This document shows, in pieces, positions 24,270-34,154 of a DNA stretch of 64,000 nt. The number at the start of each line of letters is the position of its first letter. Position 1 is the first letter of the stretch. Position numbers and translations under genes: made by a program. The notes under the pieces are model-generated. The model did no database searches and was not told the origin of the DNA. It saw only the letters and a list, made by a program, of their open reading frames with translations. The stretch spans positions 29,450,001-29,514,000 of the forward strand of contig OX579635.1 of NCBI GenBank assembly GCA_951230915.1. The letters run 5' to 3'. Source of the DNA: Antitrichia curtipendula. Lineage: Eukaryota > Streptophyta > Bryopsida > Hypnales > Leucodontaceae.

Positions 24270-24440
24270 GATATGTCCTCTAATGTAAAAGATTTGTTTT
24301 ACTTTTCAAAAAGGGAAAGAACTCTAATGTGAATGGTTCCTTTCACTTTTCAAAAAAGTGAAAGAACTTCAATGTGAAGGTTATCTTTTACATTTCTAAA
24401 AAATAAAAGAACTATAATGCAAAAAGTTGCTTTCATGGAG
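24270..24440. repeat. Imperfect tandem repeat, about 50-bp period
   Basis: Three units contain ACTTTTCAAAAAGGGAAAG, ACTTTTCAAAAAAGTGAAAG and ATTTCTAAAAAATAAAAG, each followed by AACT(C/T)-AATG(T/C). Each unit has a small internal palindrome (CTTTTC/GAAAG). Confidence 0.7.
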
Positions 24441-24529
24441 ACTATGGAAGTCTTTTTTAGTAGTACAAATCAAATTATTTCAAGAAGATTTGCTTCACCA
24501 AGGGAGTTATTTCAATTAAACTTTTGGCC

Positions 24530-24905
24530 TTGTTACCTTAGAACCTCACAAGGGGCAGGGAGGAGAATGTGTGGACGCACAGGGGCTATTGGTGTGTTGA
24601 GGAAGGGTCATGTTTGGGTGGGTGAGGTGGTAGGGTCTGGCGGAGAGGAAGGTGTTGGGATGGGTGAGGGAGGAATTGCAGAGAGTGAGGCGGGGAAGTA
24701 GGCAAAGTGATAGAGGGGTAGTGGGGTGCAGGGGTGCAAATGGAGGAAGGAAGAGGGTAGAGAGGAGGACGAGGGGTGGAAGAGGGAGCTTGGAGGAGTG
24801 GATGTCAAGGTCGCCCTTCTTTCTATGGAGGATGACCCATTTTGGAGGGCTGCTCTCATGACTGAGGCAAGCACAAGAGGTTGCGACCTTATTTTAGGTG
24901 TCAAA
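24530..24905. other. Purine-rich, G-rich block on the plus strand
   Basis: Between 24550 and 24800 the plus strand is mostly G and A (GGAGAGGAAGG, GGGATGGGTGAGGG). This creates long frames on both strands, including a Ser/Pro-rich minus-strand frame of 98 codons (24608-24904). The composition alone explains those frames, and no domain is visible. It may be a degenerate GA/GGA repeat. Confidence 0.6.
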
Positions 24906-25450
24906 TTTTGAGATCTTTACATTTTTGAGTAAGGATGGTTCCTAATGGTAGAATACTTGTATGTCATTATCTCTACCATTTGAAATTTTCAAAGGAAGTG
25001 ATTTGAATGTTCAATTCATCCATGCAAAAATTGCCAATGTAAACTATTTTTTCCAAACCTATGCCTAGAATCATGGCATTTTGCATATGCTCTACATGTG
25101 CAATTGTGCTAAAATTTCTATAGCATATTTCTAACTTGTATAAGAAGCCAAATCCAAAGAGTAACCACCAAAATGGAATTCAATTCATGTCAAATTCACC
25201 AGTCAAACAGCAGCTGCCCGGAATTTCAGCAGTGAAAAAATAAAAAATCTCAACTTTGAACCCTTAGATCTCACTCAATTTGATGAATTTTACACTAAAA
25301 ATTGGTAGGTAGCTAAATAATGTAGAGAAGTTTAAGATCTTACAGTTAAAAGTTTCAAAAAAAATTATCAATTACTGTCCACTCTTCTCCTTCCCTAAAC
25401 ACCCTCTTTCAGACTACTTTCTTCTAAAACTATCTCCCGACCTTTAGGGG
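24906..25450 (+). mobile_element. Family C-like 3' part with TTAA terminus
   Basis: CCAAATCCAAAGAGTAACCA (about 25149) and CAGCAGCTGCCCGGAATTT (about 25210) match the C-family 3' half. The right end is CGACCTTTAGGGG followed by TTAA at 25451-25454. Its terminus is the reverse complement of CCCCTAAAGGTCG, pairing with the left end at 22133 (CCCCTAAAGGACC). Confidence 0.5.
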
Positions 25451-25454
25451 TTAA

Positions 25455-27882
25455 AACTTTGAAGATTGTTCATGCAAAACAAATTTATGTACTAATATGA
25501 GTAGAGTATATTTTCTACCTGGTGTTGTTGTCACCTTTTAATCTAAAGCTGTATTATTGAGAGCCATGACTATATTACTAAGAATCAAATTTCAAATCAC
25601 AAATTCACAAAACTCTAGACAAAGAATAACCATTGAGCAAAAAAGAAAAAACAATTTAAAATAAAGAAGTCCTTACCAAAGTCCCGCAAACAACATAATC
25701 GCAAAAAAAAGATTCCATCATGACCTCATCATGAAATGTTGTGGCATCAATTCACATCAATTGTCAAATCAATTTATTTGTGGTCAGTGATGGAGTCTCT
25801 AAAAGGACTTTGCATTTCTTGCTTGCATACATGGCATGTTGTATTGACTACTATGGCTAACCACTATGCTTAAATAAAGCCTTTAGGAACATCCTCCTTT
25901 TATCTCCATTTACTTGTAATTTTTATTAATATGATAAGAGTTTTAAATGTCTTTATAGTTTGTAAACCAAGGAGGATTTCAATGCATTCAATAAATGTCA
26001 TTTTAGGTACCATGTTCAAAAAATACAAGGATTCAAAGTTATATTGTAGATGATCTAAAACTAACACAAATTACAATGTTGAGTAAGTGTGCATATTTAA
26101 AATCTATTTGTAAAGCATGATTTTTAGAAACCCACCTTGTATAATTAAATGTGGTTATTATAGATCATAAGTTATCATGAGAAAAATAACGTACCTTATT
26201 ATAATTTAAACCTTCAAAAGAAAAAAAAAATAGGTCATTATTTCAAGAAACCAACAATAAATCATTACACCTTATCCGAAAGTGGAGATATCTTTTAAAT
26301 TCAAGTCTAGATTTTATGTTGCGTTTTTATGTTCACTTCCCATATGTAAATATATCTTATAGTCAATGGCATACATTCCACCAATCTACACTATTTGAAT
26401 CTAAGCAACTTCAAGTGATTAATCAATTCAAATATTAGAAGTACTTAATAAGAGATATAGATTTGAAGTTGATGATGAGTTCATCTAAGTTTGCATGAGA
26501 AACAAAGTGAAATATATATCCCATTGAAAAAGATATGGAGTCTTTTCTAATCCATCTTGAGCCTACATTAGTAGAAACCACCCTTATAGATAAGAAATAG
26601 AGTTCATTTGGTGGAATTGAGCACATTAGTAGACGCAATGGTTCTTTTACTAGCTATTTTTGGAGTATTTCCTACTAATGCTAAAAAAAGGCAATTATCA
26701 TTAGATGTTTTTTGGAGGTCTTAGAGGTCCGTTTCAGGCCTGTTCCTTGTGTTGTGAACCAACCAATGTTGGCCAAAATAAATAATAATAAATTAAAAAA
26801 TATATAAATGATTATTTTTCCTTCAAAAAATATATTAAATATTATTATCTAACATGGTCAAAATTCAACCACATTAGATTGTTGATGTGACTCAATTTCT
26901 ACAGTCCGGGGATTCGGGGGAACTTGTGGAAATTTTCAACTTTGTTGAGCATGTAAATCTCATCTAATGATACAATGAATAGTGCATAAAGCTCAAATTC
27001 AAATCAAATGAAAACATATTGATTTTCAACAACAAAGCATCAAATATATATATTGCACCTTGTTGCAAACTTTGCAACGTCAAATGTTATTGCAACCTAC
27101 TCCTTATCTAAACTCCAAAATATGAACAAAAAGAAAATAATGGATGAAAACATGACCATTCATGTAATGGACAGAATCGTGACTTCATCACATTGTACAT
27201 GCATGTATATATAATAATAATAATAAAAATAAAAATAAAAATAAAAAATAAATAAAAATAAAAAATAAAAATATTAAGTAAGAAAGGATGATTTAGGGTT
27301 AGCTTACATGTGAGCCTAGTGGGCAATCATGCCACTACAATTCAAACTAAAGACAAAATAGGCTCCACCAATTGTCTTGCCGGGGTGGACAAGCGGGAAA
27401 GTTGAGGTTGGAAGTTCTAGTGATTTTGGGGGAAAACTCCATTGGTGGAGGCTAGTCAATCTTTAGGGAATCTAACACGTGTGAAATTCTTATTGTATCC
27501 CTCCCCACCCACCGATACAGGTAAGGATGCGCTAATACCCAGTAAGTCAGACCATTTGTAAACTAGTACAAATTGTCTTATTGGTCTTATTGTCAGCTAG
27601 GCACCTCCTATCAAGTTCTGAATTAGCAGGTGAAACAGTTTTGGTTTCTGTAAAGCTCAGCCCAGTTCAGTGATAATCACTTGAAATCTTCATGTGAGGA
27701 GGCCTGCCAACCTTCAGTTGTACCTGGATGTAAAATCAAGTCACAGTCTCACACAGATATCTTGCCCCCCAAATCTCCAATTTAACTTCATCTTGACACA
27801 CAAGTAAGCTGATCAGTCACAATTCAAATATCACTGTTTCAAACTTTTGGTATAAGCTAGGGCGGGCCATGATCGAGACGGA
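25455..27882. other. Unassigned AT-rich region
   Basis: No gene was recognised. An A+T microsatellite of ATAAAA and AATA words occupies 27211-27275. A minus-strand frame at 27817-28113 overlaps the hairpin at 27883 and has no domain I recognise. Confidence 0.4.
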
Positions 27883-27964
27883 GGGAGTTTTGAAAATAAA
27901 CAGGCTGACGAGGAGGGCGAAGCCCGACAAGACAAGGGAATGCCTGTTTACTTTCAAAATTCCC
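27883..27964. repeat. 23-bp inverted repeat with an inner GGGC-GAA-GCCC stem
   Basis: The arm GGGAGTTTTGAAAATAAACA(GGC) at 27883-27905 pairs with 27942-27964 with two mismatches. The loop itself contains GGGCGAAGCCC, so a transcript would form a two-tier hairpin. Confidence 0.75.
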
Positions 27965-27983
27965 AACAACGAGGAGATTGCCT

Positions 27984-28025
27984 GATGTAGTATCTGATCG
28001 ATGGATGTAGTATTTGGTCGATGGA
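27984..28025. repeat. Two-copy 20-bp direct repeat
   Basis: GATGTAGTATCTGATCGATG at 27984 is followed by GATGTAGTATTTGGTCGATG at 28004. Confidence 0.85.
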
Positions 28026-28186
28026 TGAAAATTCTGTAGTCACCAATTATATTGATTTCACGTGGCTTGAGGAGATTATTGGAAATAATCCTCCAACAAA
28101 ATGAACAATACATTTCTTGACTGGGGTTTATGGTTAGATTGCAACATTCTTTTCCTCACACTGACCATTTGACCTAAATTGCTTAA

Positions 28187-29121
28187 CCCCTAAAGGACCA
28201 AACACCGTTTTTTGACAACATAGCGATTTTGGGCAGCTCACTATGACCGGAATTTTTCTTTTTTTTCTTTGAAATTTTCACATAAGATGTGCCCGAGGAG
28301 TAGCTTTAAGGTCCAACAATTTTCGTAACTTTTGACTACATGGTTAAAAAGTTACTGCATGATATGTCATTTTCATTGTTCGGCGGGCAGCCGAGGCAGC
28401 AAAAAAAACTTCTTTAAAAATCACTTTTAAGAAAAACTAAAATTTGAAATTGGTTCTTTAGATTTATATGTACATGGGAGGCTTTGAATCATTCCATTCC
28501 GATCAATGAGTCAAAAGTTATGAGGATTCTTAGTTTGAGGGTAGTTATGGAATCTCTACTCTAAAATAAACTTTGAAGTCCTTTATTTAACTCGATTTTC
28601 AATATTTTTGAAAAAAAATAAAAACATTGCGTGTAGATTGTTTATTACAACACTACAATCGTTGGGATTGTCATTTTTCAATTTCATAAATAAATTCTTG
28701 ACAATTTAGTGCTTTGAATCATTCTCTACCTCTTCCTACTTACTATTTTTTTCCTATATGTTGTACAATTCCAAATGATCTGAAATTTTTCAAGCATGTA
28801 GCCAACTTGCCTTGAAGAATAAATCCAAAGAGTAACCATCATTTTGGACATATTTTCATACAAATGTGACCTTGTGGAGGGCAGCTGCCCGTTTTTTCGC
28901 AGGGACAAAAAAAGGATTTTTGTCAATTCAAACTCTATTATCTTGCAATCCACTTGGTGGAAAATTCTGAAATTTTTTCCACATCTTCTTAAACAAGTTT
29001 ACTACAAGATCCTATGGCTACAGGTGTCCAAAAATATTTTTTTTCTAAAATTTGGCACTAGTATTAGAAATGGCAGTTCTGGAGCGATTTTGGTGAAAAC
29101 ATAGTCAAAAACCTTTAGGGG
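28187..29121 (+). mobile_element. Family C element, full length (935 bp)
   Basis: It is bounded by TTAA at 28183-28186 and 29122-29125, with ends CCCCTAAAGGACC and (reverse complement) CCCCTAAAGGTTT. Useful as the reference copy: 5' part CAACATAGCGATTTTGGGCA; middle CATTCCGATCAATGAG and AAATAAACTTTGAAGTCC; 3' part TTCCTATATGTTGTACAATT, GCAGCTGCCCG and TTAGAAATGGCAGTTCTGGA. Short frames on both strands are not conserved as protein between copies. Confidence 0.85.
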
Positions 29122-29125
29122 TTAA

Positions 29126-29420
29126 CCACTAAAGGACTATTGTCCCTTTGGAGGACAAATTTGATTTCGAACATGTACCTACGATCTCAATTTTAGTCAT
29201 GATTTTTTGAATTTTTTTGAAGATAGAAAAAACAATTATCTTTGTGGGAATATATATATTTTTTTCAATTGGTGTCCGGGAACAAAAGTTATGCCTAGAT
29301 AAGCTCAAAACAAGGGAGATTGGACAACAAAAAAGTATTCAGAAATTAGAATTTTTGAATTTTGAATTTTTTCCTCATTGATTATATTTTTGTCTACATG
29401 GAAAGATTTGATTCCTTTCA
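29126..29420 (+). mobile_element. Family D 5' fragment
   Basis: It starts CCACTAAAGGACTATTGTCC after the TTAA that ends the previous C copy. It follows D through CTACGATCTCAATTTTAG and AGATAGAAAAAACAATTATC to GATTTGATTCCTTTCA, where the next C copy starts at TTAA 29421-29424. Its 3' part is missing. Confidence 0.7.
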
Positions 29421-29424
29421 TTAA

Positions 29425-30345
29425 CCCCTAAAGGACCAAACACCGTTTTTTGACAACATAGCGATTTGGGGTAGCTTACTACGATCAAAATTTTTATTTT
29501 TCTCCTTTTAAATTTTCACACAAGATGTGCCCAATGATTAGCTTTAAGGCCCAACAATATTCATAACTTTTGACTACGTGGTTAAAAAGTTATTGCATGA
29601 TATGTCATTTTCATTGGTCGGTAAGTAGACCGGGTAGCTTAGAAAATCACTTTTTAAAAAATTTGAAATTTGAAATTGGTTCTTTAGATTTATTTACACG
29701 TGGGAAGCTTAGAATCATTCCATTTTGATTAATGAAATGAAAGTTATGAGGAGTTTTAGTTTGTGGGCAATAATAGAATCTCTATTCTAAAATAAACTTT
29801 GAAGTCCTTCATTTAAATCAATTTTCAATATTTTTGAGAAAAAATAAAAACATTGGGAGTATATTGTTTATTGCAACATTACAACACTTGGGATTGGCAT
29901 TTTTCAATTCCATATCTAAATTCTTAACAATTTAGTGCTTCAAACATTTTCTACCTCTTTCTACTTACTAATTTTTTCCTATATGTTGTACAATTCCAAA
30001 TTATCTGAAAATTTTCAAGCATGTAGCCAACTTGCCTTGAAGAATGAATCCAAAGAGTAACCACCATTTTGGACATTTTTTCATACAAATGTGACCTTGT
30101 GAAGTGCAGCTGCCCGGATTTTTGCAGGGACAAAAAAAGGATTTTTGTCAATTCAGACGCTATTATCTTGCAATCCACACGGTAGAAATTTCTGAAGTTT
30201 TTCCCATAACTTCTCAAACTAATTTAATACAAGATCCTATGCTCAAATTTTTCCAAAATTTTTCTTTTCCAAAAATTTGGTACTTGTATTAGAAATAGTA
30301 GTTCTGGAGCGATTTTGGTGAAAATATAGTCTCTAACCTTTGGAA
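29425..30345 (+). mobile_element. Family C element, 3' terminus lost
   Basis: It starts CCCCTAAAGGACCAAACACC, is close to the 28187 copy throughout, and ends TAGTCTCTAACCTTTGG at about 30345 without the terminal GGGGTTAA. It is nearly full length. Confidence 0.8.
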
Positions 30346-30584
30346 GATGGTTCTCAATTGGGTTGAGATCGAGAGAATTTGCAGGCCAATCAAGCTTCTC
30401 CAAAAGATGTGTTTGTCTCCATTCTTCACATAGTTTGCTACGATGGACACAACTAGATTTGGCTATCCTTGATTTTATTGAGAAGCATTTATGATTAGAG
30501 ATTGCATCATCTGGAGAATTTCAATCTAGAAGCATGAGTGTCTAACATACTTCAACAATTTCAATGTCTTTTATAAAATGTATC

Positions 30585-31500
30585 TCACAACTACACAAGT
30601 TGGTAGATTGTAAATATTTTTTTTGTATAAATTTTTTGACCTTGAAATTTGGCATGAATGTTGTTAACATAAAGAGCATGTTGTGCCAAAATTTTCATGG
30701 TAAATAGACAATTTCTCAACCGTTGGGAGGGTGTCAAAGTTGGTAGCAATGAAATGGTTTCCCCCATTGTTTCCCACAACTACACATGTCGGTAGATTGT
30801 GGATTTCTTTTTTTATGTAAATCTTTTGACCTTCAAATTTGGCACACATGTTATTAGCATAGAGGGGATATTGTGGAAAAAAATTCATGGTAAATAAGTA
30901 AAATTGAAGCCCTTAGGAGGGTGTCAAAGTTGGAAGTAGTGAAATGATTTTTCACAGCTACACATGTTGGTAGATTTTGAATATTTTTTTTTGTACAATT
31001 TTTTTGGCTTTGAAACTTGTCACAAATGTTATTAACATAGAAATAACTTTGTGGAAAAAACTCCATAGTAAATAAGCAATTTTTCAGCCCTTGGGAGGGT
31101 GTCAAAGTTGAAGTAGTGAAACGGTTTTCACAACTGTTTCTCAAAACGACACATGTTGGTAGATTGTTAATATCTTTTTTTGTATTAATCTTTTGGCCTT
31201 GAAATTTTTTTCATATGTTACTGACATAAATAGGTTTTTGTTTCAAGAATTTCATGGCAAAAAACAAATAAATCAATCTTTGGGAGGCTGTCAAAGTTGG
31301 CAGTAGTGAAAAACTTTCCACAGCTACCAATGTTGGTAGATTTTGAATAACTTTTTTTGGGTAGATCTTTTGGCCTTGAAATTTGGCATACATATAATTA
31401 ACTTAAATTTGATGCTGTGGTAAAAATTTCGTGGTAGAATACCAATTTTTGAGCTCTCGGGAGGCTTTCAAAGTTGGCAGTACTGAAATTTTTCTCACTG
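30585..31500. repeat. Five-copy tandem repeat, about 175-190 bp units
   Basis: Units start near 30588, 30774, 30953, 31143 and 31318 with CACAACTACACAAGTTGGTA-like sequence. Each continues through GTAGATT-rich, TTTTGACCTTGAAATTTGGC, ATGGTAAATA and GGGAGGGTGTCAAAGTTGG segments. On the minus strand the units read open peptides with a repeated core (for example AKFQGQKIYTKK, AKFEGQKIYIKK, DKFQSQKNCTKK, AKFQGQKIYPKK), though the units are not all multiples of three, so they lie in different frames. It is either satellite-like DNA or the remains of a gene with internal repeats. Confidence 0.8.
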
Positions 31501-31619
31501 CGAATTCGAAAACGACATTTTGATTGGTACCCCACTGTACATTAGGAAAACTTTCATGCCTTGAAAGGGCCTTTAAAAAAAGGTTTACCAAGCTATAAAC
31601 TAGTGCAGTTTTGGCCAGA

Positions 31620-31840
31620 TAATTTAATTAAAAAATTATATATATATAACATCAATAATAATTAAAAATAAATAATAAAATAATCATATCAATTTTTAAA
31701 AATTTAAAAATTATATTTAAAAATTTAAAATTTAAATGTTTTTTCAAAATCTTTATTAAAATTATCCTGTGTCATTTACAAAATTTGAAGTTAATAAAAA
31801 AAAATTAATTAATTTTTTTATTTTTATTTTTTAATCAGCA
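31620..31840. repeat. Very AT-rich low-complexity tract
   Basis: Nearly all A and T, with ATTTAAAAATTTAAAAATT-type words and a short TATATA run. Confidence 0.8.
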
Positions 31841-32450
31841 TTCCCTATTGTCATGGAACTGGTAGCCTTCTTCAAGACTCAAACTTCTTGTGTCACTTGG
31901 GGAATTTCCAACATAATCTAGTCTTTACACATTCAAGTATCTCTAAAAAAGGATGTAAAATTACAATTATTTATCCAATTTTTTTCAATAAAATAACTCA
32001 CAAATCATCTTTTGATCCCAATATAGAAGTTTGAGAGATTAAGTCTAAATACTCATTTTTTATGGTGGTTGTGAATCCATAAAACTCCATCTTTAATATC
32101 TTCACCTCCATAACCGTGAGTGTCAAATTTTCTAGTACTTGAGAAAGGGTTGGAAAAGGTTGATTCTACTATGTTTGTGGTCGTAGGGCTTGCCCTATGA
32201 CTGTATGCATGGCAAAAAAGTTGGAAGGGCTTATTTTTGGTTTCTTTTGGCTCGTTGGAAGGGCATCTTTGTGGTTTCTTTTTGCTCACTTCCATTGTGT
32301 CTTGTGTTGAGTAAGATGTTGCATTGTTGTTGCTTGTAGCTATTGTATTGCTTTATGCGATCGGATTTTTTCTTCATGATAGAGAGCGCATCACTTAGAA
32401 TCCTAAGAGAAATTTCCAATATATCTTAGTCGTCGCTAGGTGTTAATTTC
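31841..32450. other. Unassigned region upstream of the recombinase pseudogene
   Basis: Minus-strand frames at 32053-32295 and 32231-32419 are Lys/Gln-rich (SDRIKQYNSYKQQQ) and overlap in different frames. They may be remains of a second protein of a mobile element, but no domain was identified. Direct repeat words GGTTTCTTTTGGCTCGTTGG and GGTTTCTTTTTGCTCACTTC occur at about 32238 and 32273. Confidence 0.3.
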
Positions 32451-32775
32451 AAGAACCTACATCTATTTGTGGTGGAAGCAAATTTGCCATATTCATGTAT
32501 TATAGTTATGTTGCTTCAAATCTTGCACAAGGAAATGATGCTAAAGGCGATGAAATTGATTTGAATGTTTTTGCCTACTAGACCAATTTGGGAGTTGCTT
32601 CTTACAATCATCCAAAATTTGAAGATATGTTTAGTGTTGTCAACGCTGGATTTCTTGATGCGGCTAGAAATTTGCTTGAAGACGTTTCTGATTTTGATGA
32701 TGTCATTGCTGAATCAAACTGTTTAACAAATGGCACTCACGCTTTCGCAAAATAATTCTTGCAAGAACCGATTAA

Positions 32776-33703
32776 CCCCTAAAGTTCCAAGGCCATTTTT
32801 CCATCAAAAACCACTCACAACTGCCATTTCTAGAGCAAAGAGCAAAAAAACAAATTTAATGTTGTTGTTTTTTGCAGATTTAACCGTAGGATCTTGTACT
32901 AGACTAGTGTAAAAATGTGTGGAAGAAATTTCAGAAATTTTGACCATCTAGATAGCAAGATATTTGTGTTTAAAGTGAAGGAATTTAGTTTTTTTGTACC
33001 TTGTTCAACTACATTTTTTGGCTTTGAACCTTTTTAACTTAAATTTTTTGCTCTAATGATTTTGAATTTCTAAATTTTTATAATGAAGAATTGAGTTGAG
33101 AATCTAGAAATTTGTTTTTAAGAAGAAACACTTAGATTTCACTCATTAAAAAATTGTTAAGTAGAAGTAGGTTTAAGATTGAAGGAAAAATTAAATCATT
33201 AATAGCTCTAAGATAGAATTGAAATATACTAATCTCAACGGTGAGATTGTTCTAGCAAGAAATCTTGACCTTGTGAAACTTTTTTTTTTCTAAATTGTTA
33301 AAATTGAGTTCAGAAATGAGACCTACAAGTTATTTTTTCAAAAAGATGCTCTAACTGCCCCAAAAAATAAGATTGACCATAACTTTTGCATAACAAATCC
33401 AAATGGAATGAATCAAAGCTTCCCATGTAAACAAAAATAAAATCTATAAGAAACAAATTTAAAAAATTTAAAAATTAAAGTTTTTTTGAGGATTTTTTTC
33501 TGCCCGCCGAACAAAAATTTGGGGTTTTTGTGCCATAACTTTTGCTCCCGAGCACCGATTGAAATAAAAATTACATCTTCGGAAGTTAATGTGATTCTCT
33601 ATCTTCACAAAAAAAATTCAGAAAATCACAAAAGACATTGAGACCGTAGGAGCCTGCCCGAAATCCATTTTGTCCCCCGAGGGGACAATTGGGACTTTAG
33701 GGG
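32776..33703 (-). mobile_element. Family D element (928 bp) inserted in the recombinase pseudogene
   Basis: TTAA at 32772-32775 and 33704-33707 flanks it. Its ends CCCCTAAAGTTCCAA and (reverse complement) CCCCTAAAGTCCCAA form a 15-bp inverted repeat with one mismatch. Landmarks include AACCGTAGGATCTTGTACTA, TTGACCATCTAGATAGCAAG, GTTAAGTAGAAGTAGG and CCATAACTTTTGCTCCCGAG. If the element and one TTAA are taken out, the upstream frame joins the downstream frame (from 33709) without a shift. This is the behaviour expected of TTAA-duplicating elements. Confidence 0.88.
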
Positions 33704-34064
33704 TTAATGATGGTGTTGCTGAATGCTGACACTAGCAAAGGAATTTGACCTATTTTGATGTGGATTTTAACAGTCTGGTAAAGAAGAGCTTGATGAATTG
33801 TAGAAGGGAAAGACACGAGAATCATTGTATATGGAGTGCTAGGAGAAGAATCAATTTGAAGAATGGAGGAAAGTCACTAGTGGTCTTTGCATTGACTCAA
33901 TTGAAGAAATGTTTATGCATTGCTTGTCGATACTTGTGGACATGCTATTTTAGTTTATGTTGGAGGTGCAACGCAAAAATAGAAAACTATATCTCAGTGA
34001 AACCCTGGTCAGACTATTGCGTGCTATTAGACGGATTATTAGGAGGAAATTGGAGGTTGATTAT

Positions 34065-34154
34065 GTGAGGACCATGTAAGTAACAAAGAAGTTCCTAATC
34101 ATTTACAATCCTTGCTTTAAAAATGTGTACATATCTTGTTTAATTATTGTATAG
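34065..34154 (+). other. Possible 90-bp intron in the recombinase pseudogene
   Basis: GTGAGG at 34065 and TATTGTATAG ending at 34154 could be splice sites. Joining GAT-TAT to AAG-TTT keeps the reading frame (phase 0), while the unspliced sequence runs into TAA at 34077-34079. A second candidate donor, GTAAGT at 34076, would not keep frame. The stretch is T-rich near its 3' end. Confidence 0.4.

Noticed and set aside
24608..24904. Ser/Pro-rich 98-codon minus-strand frame
   Set aside because: It is a direct result of the G- and A-rich plus strand, with low-complexity sequence and no motif.
28726..30292. Several similar short frames on both strands (for example at 28844-29104 and 30104-30292)
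   Set aside because: They repeat because they lie in C-family copies; the frames are not preserved between copies and are interrupted in most.
33745..34068. 107-codon frame taken as a separate gene
   Set aside because: Most of it is an out-of-frame reading of the recombinase; the family motifs (FEEWRK, EVQRKN) are in a different frame of the same DNA.
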